A stretch of 41,057 nt of DNA from Bacilli bacterium (GCA_918219625.1 CAKJXT010000031.1:1-41057); one strand, 5' to 3'; numbered from the stretch's first letter, positions 1-7,870 are shown. The notes: generated by a model not told the origin, from the letters alone. Translations and numbers: made by a program.

Positions 1-1469
1 ATATCTGTTATAAAGAATGCGAATACATCGTAGCTATTGTTTTTAGCATTTTTATTTATTAATTCTTTATATGTTTCTATACTATCTGTAAAGTCATTAA
101 TATCGAATGTAGATACTTGAGTAACACCGATTTTTTTATTATTAACTTCATACATTTTGAAGTCTCCAAATAGTATATCTTCTTCTGTTTTTCCTTTTAA
201 TGATGTTCCTGCTTTTAACATTTCTAGTCCATATACTTTAGGATCTACTCCTGCTATTTTAGCTAATTCTGTTACAGTTTCTTTATCTATTTCAGTTGTT
301 GTAGGTGATACTAGTAAAAGAGTATCTGATATTATTCCTGATAGCATTAATCCAGCTATTTCTCTTGGTATTTTTACATTATGTTCTTGATACATTTTAT
401 ATAGTAATGTATTTGTACTTCCTACTGGCATACTTCTGAAACTGATTGGTGCCATTGTACCAATTGAACCAATATTATGGTGGTCTACAATTTCAACTAT
501 GTCTGCTTCTTGTAGTCCATCAACACTTTGGTCATATTCATTATGGTCTACTAGCATTACTTGTTTTCTATTTTGATTTGTTGTATCTTTTAGTTCTACA
601 TTTCCAATGAATTTATTCTTTTTGTCTACTATTGGGAAGTAGCTATATTTTGTTTTGTTTGCTAGAACTATAAATTCACTTACTAAGTCATCCTCTGTTA
701 CTGTTACTATATCTTCTTTTATAGCTATTTGTATTGCATAGTTACTTAGTGAAATCATTTTTGATGCTTCGTATGTATGGAAGTTTGTTTTGATTACATT
801 TACTTTGTTTTGTTTAGCTAGTTTTTCAAGTTCTTTTGGAAGTTCGTGTCCTCCAGTAATTATTAATAGTTTTGCATGATTTTTAATTGCGTGTTCAACA
901 ACTTTATATCTATCTCCAACAAGTACTATTGTTTCTTCATTTACTTTTATATTTTCAATAAATGTTTCGCTTTTGAAAGCAGCTATGTTTATTGTACCAC
1001 TTATTACTTTATCAAATTTTAATACTTCTTCTGCTTCTAATGTTTCTAGAATATTTTCATATGAAGCATTTAATTGTTTTGAATCTCCTGAAATCATATA
1101 TTTTGCGATATGTTTCATTGCGATTATTCCTTCTACATTATTTTCTGGACTTAATACTGGAATGTTATTAATATTGTGTTCTATCATATAGTTATATGCA
1201 TAGTAAATTGAGTTTGTGTCTTCTATATGATGTTTATTATTAAAGTTTAAGTCTTTTATTTGTAATTTTACATTATTTAAGTATTCTGGTTTTTCTATAT
1301 TGAAGTGATTTAAAACATATTCTGTTTCATTATTTATATTTCCTAAAACTTTTGGTATTGTATTTTCTCCTAGTTGTTGTTTTAGATATGAAAGTGCGAT
1401 TGCTGATGTTACAGCGTCTGTATCTGGATTTTTATGTCCGAATACGAATATTTCGTTTGTTTTATTCAT
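1..1469 (-). CDS. ppaC: Manganese-dependent inorganic pyrophosphatase with CBS/DRTGG insert (3' end cut by window)
   Basis: Family II pyrophosphatase of the DHH superfamily, hydrolysing cytosolic pyrophosphate to phosphate. On the minus strand the start ATG (1467-1469) follows an AGGAGG site at 1478-1483. About 489 codons are visible; the C-terminal end lies outside the window. Residues 14-19 read NPDTDA, the first metal-binding motif, and the DHH signature (DHHNIGSIG) begins near residue 329. Roughly residues 65-300 between the catalytic motifs fit the regulatory CBS-DRTGG-CBS insert of long (~545 aa) PpaC proteins, which by family knowledge senses adenine nucleotides. It is divergent from the spoVT-like gene. 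Confidence 0.9.
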   Translation of the reverse strand, partial: MNKTNEIFVFGHKNPDTDAVTSAIALSYLKQQLGENTIPKVLGNINNETEYVLNHFNIEKPEYLNNVKLQIKDLNFNNKHHIEDTNSIYYAYNYMIEHNINNIPVLSPENNVEGIIAMKHIAKYMISGDSKQLNASYENILETLEAEEVLKFDKVISGTINIAAFKSETFIENIKVNEETIVLVGDRYKVVEHAIKNHAKLLIITGGHELPKELEKLAKQNKVNVIKTNFHTYEASKMISLSNYAIQIAIKEDIVTVTEDDLVSEFIVLANKTKYSYFPIVDKKNKFIGNVELKDTTNQNRKQVMLVDHNEYDQSVDGLQEADIVEIVDHHNIGSIGTMAPISFRSMPVGSTNTLLYKMYQEHNVKIPREIAGLMLSGIISDTLLLVSPTTTEIDKETVTELAKIAGVDPKVYGLEMLKAGTSLKGKTEEDILFGDFKMYEVNNKKIGVTQVSTFDINDFTDSIETYKELINKNAKNNSYDVFAFFITD

Positions 1470-1492
1470 TTGTAATTCCTCCTACGTGATAT

Positions 1493-1498
1493 ATTATA
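1493..1498 (-). promoter_or_regulatory. Extended -10 promoter element of ppaC
   Basis: On the minus strand TATAAT occurs 24 bases before the ppaC start and is preceded by TGT, giving an extended -10 (TGTTATAAT). No clear -35 is visible at 17 bp. The short intergenic region is shared with the divergent spoVT-like gene. Confidence 0.5.
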
Positions 1499-1507
1499 AC
1501 ACATCTT

Positions 1508-1535
1508 TTGATTTTTGGTATAAATTTGGTAAATA
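1508..1535 (+). promoter_or_regulatory. Possible promoter of the spoVT-like gene
   Basis: TTGATT (1508-1513), a 16-bp spacer, then TAAATA (1530-1535) preceded by TGG as an extended -10. It is weaker than other promoters in the window, so the exact start of transcription is uncertain. Confidence 0.35.
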
Positions 1536-1565
1536 AATACAAAATATTATTTAGGAGAGTGATTT

Positions 1566-2087
1566 ATGAGAGCAACAGGAGTTGTACGTAGAATTGATGA
1601 TTTGGGTCGTATTGTTATTCCTAAGGAAATTAGACGTAATCTTCGGATTCGAGATGGAGAGTCTTTAGAGATTTTTGTTGATGGTAATAATATTATTTTG
1701 AAGAAGTTTTCTATTATGAGAAATGTAGATGAGTATGCTCGTACTATGGCTGATGCATTGTATTCAATTACTAAGAAGAGTATTATTATTACTGATTGTG
1801 ATAGTGTTATTGCATGTTCTAGTAATTTAAAGGATTTACTTAATAAGTCTATTAGTGATGATATTAGTGTTTCTATTAAACGTAGAGAGAGTATTTTAGA
1901 GAAGTATGATAAAGATTTAGTTATTACTAATGATTATAGTGTTAGTTGTAAGTATGCTCTTAATACGATTGTTTCTAATGGTGATTCTGTTGGCCTTGTT
2001 ATTATTTTTGGTGATGATATTAGTGATGACGACATGAAAATTAGCGTTATTGCTTCTAAAATACTTTCAAAAGCTATTGAAGAATAG
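1566..2087 (+). CDS. spoVT: SpoVT/AbrB-family transcriptional regulator
   Basis: A 173-aa DNA-binding protein. Residues 1-45 are a classic AbrB swapped-hairpin domain (RRIDDLGRIVIPKEIRR then LRIRDGESLEIF); the rest has the size and position of the C-terminal GAF-like sensor domain of SpoVT (Bacillus SpoVT is 178 aa). In spore formers SpoVT modulates sigma-G genes in the forespore. Whether this organism sporulates cannot be told from the window; related proteins also occur in non-sporulating relatives as global regulators. A strong AGGAGAGTGAT ribosome binding site precedes the ATG. In Bacillus spoVT lies in the same broad near-origin region as metG, tatD and ksgA. Confidence 0.82.
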   Translation: MRATGVVRRIDDLGRIVIPKEIRRNLRIRDGESLEIFVDGNNIILKKFSIMRNVDEYARTMADALYSITKKSIIITDCDSVIACSSNLKDLLNKSISDDISVSIKRRESILEKYDKDLVITNDYSVSCKYALNTIVSNGDSVGLVIIFGDDISDDDMKISVIASKILSKAIEE

Positions 2088-2118
2088 GATTTTAAATGTT
2101 ATAATATCTTTAGTTTTT

Positions 2119-2162
2119 CAGTAGATTTTAATATTTTTTCACATCTACTGATGTGTTTTTTT
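2119..2162 (+). terminator. Terminator after spoVT-like gene, with a competing upstream stem
   Basis: CACATC (2140-2145), loop TACT, GATGTG (2150-2155), then a T run (2156-2162) form a rho-independent terminator. An upstream CAGTAGA (2119-2125) is perfectly complementary to TCTACTG (2144-2150), which overlaps the terminator stem, so the two pairings exclude each other. The -10-like TATAAT for metG follows at once (2164-2169). Confidence 0.65.
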
Positions 2163-2187
2163 GTATAATTGTTATAGGAGGGATAGT

Positions 2188-3738
2188 ATGGAAAAGTTTT
2201 ATATTTCTACAGCGATTGCTTATACTTCTGGTAAACCGCATATTGGTAATACTTATGAGGTTGTTTTAGCTGATGTTATTGCTAGATATAAAAGATTACT
2301 TGGATATGATGTTTATTTTCAAACTGGAACCGATGAGCATGGTATTAAGATTGAGGAGAAGGCTAAAGCAGCTGGTGTAGAACCTCAAAAGTTTGTTGAT
2401 GATATTTCATTAGAGATTCGTCGTATTTATGATATTATGAATACAAGCTATGACAAGTTTGTTAGAACTACTAATCCTAATCATGAGGCAGTGGTTGCTG
2501 ATATATTTAAGAAGTTATATGATCAAGGTGATATTTATTTAGGTAAGTATGAGGGTCTTTATTGTACTCCTTGTGAATCATTTTTTACTGAGTCTCAATT
2601 AGTTGATGGTAAGTGTCCTGATTGTGGTAGAGAGGTTCACAGTGCTTCTGAAGAGGCTTATTTCTTGAAGATGGATAAGTATGCGAAGAGGTTAGAGGAT
2701 TATATTATGTCTCATCCTGATTTTATTCAACCGGAGAGTAGAAAGAATGAGATGTTAAATAATTTTATTAGACCAGGATTACAAGATTTATGTGTTAGTC
2801 GTACTAGTTTTAAGTGGGGTATTCCTGTTACATTTAACGACAAGCATGTTATTTATGTTTGGATTGATGCTTTAAGCAATTATATTACCTTTTTAGGTTA
2901 TGGAATAAATGGTTCTAGTGATGAGTTTAAGAAGTACTGGCCTTGTGATTTACATCTAATTGGCAAGGATATTTTGAGATTTCATACTATTTATTGGCCT
3001 ATTATTTTAATGGCATTAGATTTACCTCTTCCTAAGAAAGTCTTTGGTCATCCATGGATGTTATTTGGTAATGATAAGATGAGTAAGAGTAAAGGTAATA
3101 TAGTATACGCAGATGATTTAGTTGATAAGTTTGGAGTAGATGCTGTTAGATATTATATGGTTCATGAGATGCCTTTTGCGAATGATGGTACATTTACTTA
3201 TGAATTATTGATTGATAGAGTTAATAGTGATTTAGCTAATATTTTGGGTAATTTAGTCAATAGAACTATAAGTATGTCTAAGAAGTATTTTGGAGGGGTT
3301 GTTGTTGAACCTGTTAAATATGAAGATATTGATAAAGAACTAATTGATTATGTTTTATCTGTTCCTAGTCTTGTTGATTCTAAGATGGAAGAGTTAAAGG
3401 TTAGCGAAGCAATTGATGTAATATTCGAAATATTTAAGAGATGTAATAAATATATTGATGAAACTACTCCTTGGATTTTAGCTAAGGATGATGAGTGTAA
3501 ACCAAGACTTTCTACTGTAATGTATGTTTTATTAGAGGCAATTCGTCATGGTGCGGTTTTATTACAAGTTGTTTTACCTGAAACTAGTGATAAGATATTT
3601 AAACAATTAAATACTGAGAATAGATATTATGATAGTTTGAAGTCTTTTGATGGGCTTGATTATGGTATCATGTTGAATGATCCTGAACCTTTATTTGTTC
3701 GTATTGATAAGGATGCAGTTTTAGAGGAACTTAAATAG
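2188..3738 (+). CDS. metG: Methionyl-tRNA synthetase
   Basis: Charges tRNA-Met in the cytosol; class I synthetase of 516 aa from the ATG at 2188. This start follows GGAGGG; an in-frame TTG further upstream lies in the terminator T run and is not used. The class I signature reads PHIGN (H18, a variant of HIGH), four cysteines (C126, C129, C143, C146) form a zinc knuckle, and KMSKSKGN begins at residue 297. The C-terminal EMAP/Trbp111-like tRNA-binding domain of long forms (Bacillus 664 aa) is absent, so it is the short form. The stop codon lies inside its own terminator hairpin. Confidence 0.97.
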   Translation: MEKFYISTAIAYTSGKPHIGNTYEVVLADVIARYKRLLGYDVYFQTGTDEHGIKIEEKAKAAGVEPQKFVDDISLEIRRIYDIMNTSYDKFVRTTNPNHEAVVADIFKKLYDQGDIYLGKYEGLYCTPCESFFTESQLVDGKCPDCGREVHSASEEAYFLKMDKYAKRLEDYIMSHPDFIQPESRKNEMLNNFIRPGLQDLCVSRTSFKWGIPVTFNDKHVIYVWIDALSNYITFLGYGINGSSDEFKKYWPCDLHLIGKDILRFHTIYWPIILMALDLPLPKKVFGHPWMLFGNDKMSKSKGNIVYADDLVDKFGVDAVRYYMVHEMPFANDGTFTYELLIDRVNSDLANILGNLVNRTISMSKKYFGGVVVEPVKYEDIDKELIDYVLSVPSLVDSKMEELKVSEAIDVIFEIFKRCNKYIDETTPWILAKDDECKPRLSTVMYVLLEAIRHGAVLLQVVLPETSDKIFKQLNTENRYYDSLKSFDGLDYGIMLNDPEPLFVRIDKDAVLEELK

Positions 3739-3748
3739 TTCCTTTTTT
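3725..3748 (+). terminator. Rho-independent terminator of metG
   Basis: AGGAAC (3725-3730), 7-nt loop, GTTCCT (3738-3743), followed by TTTTT. The stem overlaps the metG stop codon (3736-3738). Confidence 0.8.
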
Positions 3749-3843
3749 GTCGTTTTATATTGCTTTTTTGTATAGTTTGTCATTATTTGATGTAAAAATG
3801 TGTAAATTGTTGAAATTATTTGTATTGTTTTGTTTAATAATGT

Positions 3844-3872
3844 TTGTTTTCTATCAGTAATTATGGTATATT
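3844..3872 (+). promoter_or_regulatory. Promoter of the 53-aa ORF / tatD unit
   Basis: TTGTTT (3844-3849), exactly 17 bp, TATATT (3867-3872) with TGG directly before it (extended -10). It lies 34 bp upstream of the small ORF at 3906. The bases between the metG terminator and this promoter (3749-3843) show no gene. Confidence 0.55.
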
Positions 3873-3905
3873 TTTATTGTTGCTGTAATAGTAAGGAGAA
3901 TATAC

Positions 3906-4067
3906 ATGTTTAAGGAAAAAGATGTAAAATGTGTTATAGCAGTACTTTCGGTAATAGCGGTAATTATGATTTGTTTAATGATTACTAGTTTTAAGTGGAT
4001 TGATTTGTGTTATTTTTTAATTGTCATTTCCACTGCTTGTAGGTATCTATTATTGAGCAGGGAATAA
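3906..4067 (+). CDS. Small membrane protein of 53 aa, unrecognised
   Basis: Short ORF starting ATG 3906 with an AAGGAGA site (3893-3899) and its own promoter, ending TAA 4065-4067. The 53 residues hold two hydrophobic stretches: about residues 9-27 (rich in V, I, A, M) and 35-45 (YFLIVIS), separated by SFKWID, so it may be a tiny two-helix or hairpin membrane protein. It ends only 13 bp before tatD and should be co-transcribed with it. No family is recognised; the ribosome binding site, promoter and spacing are the case for it being real. Confidence 0.6.
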   Translation: MFKEKDVKCVIAVLSVIAVIMICLMITSFKWIDLCYFLIVISTACRYLLLSRE

Positions 4068-4080
4068 TTGGGAGGTTTTT

Positions 4081-4833
4081 ATGGTTGATACTCATTGCCA
4101 TGTTTTTTCAGAGGATTATCCAGATATTGATGATGTAATAAAAAAAATGGATAATAATATAATTATTGTGAGTGGAGTTGATGATGCTTCTAATAAGGAG
4201 GTTCTTAAACTTTGTTCATTGTATGATAATGTTTATGGAACGTTGGGTATTCATCCAGAGTCTGCAAGCGATAATTATGATTTGGATTTTGTTTCTAGTC
4301 ATATTAATGATCCTAAAATTGTTGCGGTTGGTGAGATTGGACTTGATTATTATTACTCTAAGGATAATAGGAATGAACAAATTGATTTATTTTGTAAGCA
4401 GATAGAGATAGCTATTTCTAATAACAAACCTATTGTTGTTCACAGTAGGGACGCAATAAGTGATACTTATGATATTATTAAGAAATATAATATTGGTTCT
4501 AAAACTGATATTCATTGTTTTTCTTCTTCTTTAGAGATGGCTCGTGAGTTTATTAAATTAGGGTGTAAATTAGGTATAGGTGGTGTTCTTACTTTTAAGA
4601 ATTCCGAACGTATAAAAGATGTCGTTAAGAATATTGATATTAGTAATTTACTTTTAGAAACTGATAGTCCTTATATGACTCCTGTTCCTTTTAGGGGTAA
4701 GAGAAATGAACCTTATAATATTAAGTATGTTGCGGAAGTTATTTCTGATATTAAGGGTATTAATGTTGATGATGTATTGAAAATTACTAGTGAAAATGCT
4801 TTTAAATTGTTTAAATTTGATGAAAAAAAATAG
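4081..4833 (+). CDS. tatD: TatD-family metal-dependent deoxyribonuclease
   Basis: A 250-aa amidohydrolase-fold protein (TIM barrel). Metal ligands are all visible: DTHCHV near the N-terminus (HxH), GEIGLDYYY (Glu), VVHSRDA (His), DIHCFS (His) and ETDSPYMTP (Asp). Family members are magnesium-dependent 3'-5' exonucleases linked to DNA repair or turnover (YcfH/YabD branch). GGGAGG precedes the ATG at 4081. In Bacillus metS-tatD-rnmV-ksgA form a conserved run; here rnmV is missing and a PrsW-like gene stands before rsmA. Confidence 0.93.
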   Translation: MVDTHCHVFSEDYPDIDDVIKKMDNNIIIVSGVDDASNKEVLKLCSLYDNVYGTLGIHPESASDNYDLDFVSSHINDPKIVAVGEIGLDYYYSKDNRNEQIDLFCKQIEIAISNNKPIVVHSRDAISDTYDIIKKYNIGSKTDIHCFSSSLEMAREFIKLGCKLGIGGVLTFKNSERIKDVVKNIDISNLLLETDSPYMTPVPFRGKRNEPYNIKYVAEVISDIKGINVDDVLKITSENAFKLFKFDEKK

Positions 4834-4834
4834 G

Positions 4835-4866
4835 TGTATAGGTAGTGTCAGTCTATACATTTTTTT
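4835..4866 (+). terminator. Rho-independent terminator of tatD
   Basis: TGTATAG (4835-4841), 11-nt loop, CTATACA (4853-4859), then seven T. It starts one base after the stop codon. Confidence 0.8.
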
Positions 4867-4867
4867 G

Positions 4868-4896
4868 TTGTTTTTTTATTTTTTTTATGTTATAAA
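4868..4896 (+). promoter_or_regulatory. Promoter of the PrsW-like gene
   Basis: TTGTTT (4868-4873), 17-bp spacer, TATAAA (4891-4896) with TGT just before it (extended -10). The start codon is 15 bp downstream, so the leader is very short. Confidence 0.55.
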
Positions 4897-4911
4897 TAAA
4901 ATGGTGATAAT

Positions 4912-5685
4912 ATGTCTTTGCTTTTTGTTTCTGTGTTGCCAGTAATCATTTTGGCTTTATATATATATAATAAGGATAAGGATAAGGAACCGATAGGTCT
5001 TTTAGTTAAATTGTTTTTCGGGGGAGTGGGTTCGTTATTTATTACGCTTATTATTTCTTTATTTTTGGGTATATTTTTTCCCAGTATTTTATCTGATACT
5101 GTAAGTCTTAGTTTTACTGATTTGTTTTTTCATGTTTTTTTTGGAGTTGCTTTAGTTGAGGAGTTTTCTAAGTGGCTTGTTTTATATCATACATCGTACA
5201 ATCATTATGAGTTTGATCAAGTTTTTGATATGATTGTTTATTCTGCATTTGTTGCTTTAGGTTTTGCTTGTTTTGAAAACATTTTATATGTTTTTGAGAA
5301 TGGTATGGGTACAGCCATAATTAGAGCATTTCTTGCCGTTCCAGGTCATTTTTTTGACGGTATTTTTATGGGGTATTATTTATCTAGGGCTAAAGTTTCT
5401 GATATTAATAAAGACTTTTCTTCTAAGAAAAAAAATATGTTTTTAAGTATACTAGTTCCTATGATGTTACATGGCATATATGATTTTTGTCTATTTAGTG
5501 GTAATTTTGGTTTTATTATAATATTTTTTATTTTTATGATTTTATTATATATTAAAAGTTTTAGCAAGGTAAAACAAATGTCTCGTGAAAATAAAATGTT
5601 AAGATTTAATAATAGGTTTTGTCCTAATTGCGGAACACCTGTTAAGAGTGATTATTGTACTGGATGTGGTTCTAAGAATGAGTAA
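4912..5685 (+). CDS. PrsW-like intramembrane metalloprotease with C-terminal zinc ribbon
   Basis: A 257-aa polytopic membrane protein of the PrsW/CAAX-like (GluGlu) protease group. Family motifs can be read in order: VEEFSKW (EExxxK-type, about residue 83), ACFENILYV (FEN), VPGHFFDG (His) and HGIYDF (HGxxD), within about seven hydrophobic segments. Bacillus PrsW performs site-1 cleavage of the anti-sigma factor RsiW; no sigma/anti-sigma pair is nearby, so the substrate is unknown. The last ~25 residues are a soluble Cys4 zinc ribbon (CPNCGTPV, then CTGCGSKN). The ATG follows GGTGAT at 3 nt. It sits where rnmV would be expected upstream of rsmA. Confidence 0.82.
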   Translation: MSLLFVSVLPVIILALYIYNKDKDKEPIGLLVKLFFGGVGSLFITLIISLFLGIFFPSILSDTVSLSFTDLFFHVFFGVALVEEFSKWLVLYHTSYNHYEFDQVFDMIVYSAFVALGFACFENILYVFENGMGTAIIRAFLAVPGHFFDGIFMGYYLSRAKVSDINKDFSSKKKNMFLSILVPMMLHGIYDFCLFSGNFGFIIIFFIFMILLYIKSFSKVKQMSRENKMLRFNNRFCPNCGTPVKSDYCTGCGSKNE

Positions 5686-5698
5686 TCATTCTTTTTTT
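5674..5698 (+). terminator. Rho-independent terminator of the PrsW-like gene
   Basis: AAGAATGA (5674-5681), GTAA tetraloop, TCATTCTT (5686-5693), then T residues to 5698. The loop contains the stop codon, so the hairpin straddles the gene end. Confidence 0.82.
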
Positions 5699-5700
5699 AT

Positions 5701-5729
5701 TTGATTATTTGGATTTTATTTAGTATAAT
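5701..5729 (+). promoter_or_regulatory. Promoter of rsmA
   Basis: TTGATT (5701-5706), 17-bp spacer, TATAAT (5724-5729), beginning only two bases after the preceding terminator's T run. Confidence 0.65.
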
Positions 5730-5754
5730 CTTTATAGATTTTGGAGATGGTTTA

Positions 5755-6588
5755 ATGGAGTATTCACCTAAGAAGATGAATGAATTATTAGATAGTAATA
5801 GTTTTAAGTTTAAAAAGAAGTTTGGACAAAATTTTATAGTTGATGAAAATGTCATTGATAAAATAATTGGTAATGCTGGTATAGATAAAGATACTATGAT
5901 TATTGAGATTGGACCAGGGGCTGGTTCTTTGACTTATAAATTATGTGGTGTTGCGAAAAATGTTTTGTGCTATGAAATAGATGATAGTCTTTGTGATATC
6001 TTATCTAATAATTTGAGTGGATTTGATAATGTTATGGTTAAATATTGTGATTTTTTAAATGCAGATGTTTGTTCTGATTTGAAAAATTATTCATATGATA
6101 AGTTATTTGTTGTTGCGAATCTTCCTTATTATATAACTACTCCAATTATTATGAAAATTATAGAGGATAAAATTCCTGTTGATAAGATAGTTGTTATGGT
6201 TCAAAAAGAGGTAGGGGATAGATTTAAAGCTGTTCCTGGTTCTAAGGATTATGGTAGTTTGAGCATTTATCTAAATTATTATTTTGATGTTTGTAAGTTA
6301 ATGGATATTAGTCGTAATATATTTATTCCTAAACCTAATGTTGATAGTATTATAGTGGAGTTTAAGAGAAAGAAAAGTGATTTTTCTGTTAATAATGAGG
6401 ATTTGTTTTTTAAGCTTGTTAGGGATAGTTTTAAACAAAAGAGAAAGACTTTACGTAATAATTTAAAGGGGTATGATTTATCTAAGATTGAGAGTGTGTT
6501 AGGTAAATATGGTTATGATTTAAGTGTTAGAGCTGAAAATCTCTCTATTGATATTTTTGTAGATATTTCGAATAATTTGACAAAGTAA
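5755..6588 (+). CDS. rsmA: 16S rRNA (adenine1518-N6/adenine1519-N6)-dimethyltransferase
   Basis: KsgA/RsmA uses SAM to dimethylate two adjacent adenines in helix 45 of 16S rRNA late in 30S assembly. The 277-aa protein begins at ATG 5755, after GGAGATGG and the promoter; a longer in-frame reading from TTG 5701 would start inside the promoter. Motifs: KKFGQNFIVDE near the N-terminus, the SAM-binding EIGPGAGSLT (about residues 45-54), and catalytic NLPYYITTPI (about 122-131). The C-terminal helical region contains FKQKRKTLRNNL. Terminator at 6590. Confidence 0.96.
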   Translation: MEYSPKKMNELLDSNSFKFKKKFGQNFIVDENVIDKIIGNAGIDKDTMIIEIGPGAGSLTYKLCGVAKNVLCYEIDDSLCDILSNNLSGFDNVMVKYCDFLNADVCSDLKNYSYDKLFVVANLPYYITTPIIMKIIEDKIPVDKIVVMVQKEVGDRFKAVPGSKDYGSLSIYLNYYFDVCKLMDISRNIFIPKPNVDSIIVEFKRKKSDFSVNNEDLFFKLVRDSFKQKRKTLRNNLKGYDLSKIESVLGKYGYDLSVRAENLSIDIFVDISNNLTK

Positions 6589-6605
6589 GACATTATATTT
6601 ATATA
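6577..6605 (+). promoter_or_regulatory. Promoter of the AGCS symporter gene, inside the rsmA terminator
   Basis: A perfect TTGACA (6577-6582) lies in the last codons of rsmA. At 17 bp follows TATATA (6600-6605), part of an AT run that also contains TATAAT (6604-6609). The -10 region is therefore made of the same bases as the terminator hairpin. Confidence 0.5.
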
Positions 6606-6616
6606 TAATGTTTTTT
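6590..6616 (+). terminator. Rho-independent terminator of rsmA
   Basis: ACATTATAT (6590-6598), 4-nt loop, ATATAATGT (6603-6611), then TTTTT. It sits only 10 bp before the next start codon and overlaps its -10 element. Confidence 0.7.
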
Positions 6617-6625
6617 GGTGATATT

Positions 6626-7870
6626 ATGTCTTTTATTAATAGATTTATATGGTTGTTTTGTACTTCTTTTATATTGATTGGAGGATTATTTTATACTTTT
6701 AAGTTTAAAGGGCTTCAGTTTAGATTTTTATCTATTATTAAATCTGTTTTTCATGGTAGTTCTATTGGAGTTTTGATGACTTCATTAGCTGGTCGTATTG
6801 GTGTTGGAAGTATAGCTGGTGTTAGCTTATCTATTTATGTTGGTGGAGTGGGTTCTATATTTTGGATGTGGATTTCTACTTTTTTTTGTTCTATTATAAC
6901 TTATATTGAGGTTGTTTTGGGTGTTAAGTACAAGGTGTGGAGGGGTGATGTGTCTTATGGTGGGCCCTCGTATTATATAAGAGACGGTCTTTGTAACAGA
7001 GTGTTGGGTGGTATTTATTCTATTTTAATTATTGTTAGTTATATATTTTGTTTTTTATCTATTCAGTCTAATACAATTGCGAAGTCATTGATTAGTATTT
7101 TACATTTTAGTGTTTCTGTTATAGGACTGTGTATTTGTGTTGTTACGTTTTTTTGTATTTCAGGTGGGTTTAAAAAGATAGTTAATGTAAGCATGAAATT
7201 AGTTCCTGTTATGTCTTTAATTTATATTGGATCTAGTGTTGTTGTGTTGGTTATGAATTTTGATAAGATTGGTCCTGTACTTTTTAATATTTTGAGGAGT
7301 GCTTTTAATTTTAGGAGTTTTTTTGGTGGTTTTATTCCTATGTTTATTGTTGGTGTTCAACGCGGTATTTTTTCTAATGAGGCAGGTATTGGTACTAGTA
7401 GTATTGTTTGTTCCAGTAGTGATAGTGATGATTATAAAACTTTGGGTTATACTCAAATGTTTGGTGTTTATGTTACAACTTTTATTATTTGCACTGCTAC
7501 TGCGATTATTATTTTATTTAGTGATTATGGTGGTTTAGTTTTAAGTGATATTAATGGTATTGAACTTGCTAGTTATGCTTTTAATTATCATTTTGGAAAT
7601 ATTGGTACTTATATTTTAATTGTTTCGATTATTCTATTTAGTTTTTCTACTATTATTACAGGTTATTATTATGGTGAATCTAGTTTTAATTATTTTTTTT
7701 CTAAACTGAATGATAAGTATATTTTTGTTTTACGTATTATTACTATTATTATATTGTTTTTTGGATGTATTGTTTCTTCTGGATTATTATGGGATATTGT
7801 TGATACATTAGTTGGAATAGTTGTTTTAATTAATCTGTACGCTATATGGAAGTTAAAAGATGATGTTTAG
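6626..7870 (+). CDS. Sodium:alanine symporter family (AGCS) amino-acid carrier
   Basis: A 414-aa polytopic membrane protein expected to import alanine or glycine with sodium. AGCS hallmarks include GRIGVGSIAGVS near residue 55, a GGPSYYI stretch, and QRGIFSNEAGIGTSS near residue 246, the family signature. About ten hydrophobic segments are visible. It is somewhat shorter than typical members (about 440-480 aa), mainly at the C-terminus. ATG 6626 was chosen over ATG 6608 because GGTGAT stands 3 nt upstream of it, as at other genes here, and 6608 lies in the terminator. The precise substrate cannot be told. Confidence 0.9.
   Translation: MSFINRFIWLFCTSFILIGGLFYTFKFKGLQFRFLSIIKSVFHGSSIGVLMTSLAGRIGVGSIAGVSLSIYVGGVGSIFWMWISTFFCSIITYIEVVLGVKYKVWRGDVSYGGPSYYIRDGLCNRVLGGIYSILIIVSYIFCFLSIQSNTIAKSLISILHFSVSVIGLCICVVTFFCISGGFKKIVNVSMKLVPVMSLIYIGSSVVVLVMNFDKIGPVLFNILRSAFNFRSFFGGFIPMFIVGVQRGIFSNEAGIGTSSIVCSSSDSDDYKTLGYTQMFGVYVTTFIICTATAIIILFSDYGGLVLSDINGIELASYAFNYHFGNIGTYILIVSIILFSFSTIITGYYYGESSFNYFFSKLNDKYIFVLRIITIIILFFGCIVSSGLLWDIVDTLVGIVVLINLYAIWKLKDDV

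Noticed and set aside
157..1191. Plus-strand ORFs at 157-390 and 973-1191
   Set aside because: Antisense shadows of ppaC, whose minus-strand frame is open throughout with the DHH and DxDA motifs.
2087..2187. T-box riboswitch upstream of metG
   Set aside because: The interval is about 100 bp and lacks the conserved T-box sequence and specifier stem; only a terminator with a competing stem is seen.
7217..7538. Overlapping 79-aa ORFs on both strands
   Set aside because: Other frames of the AGCS symporter gene; the symporter frame carries the family signature here.
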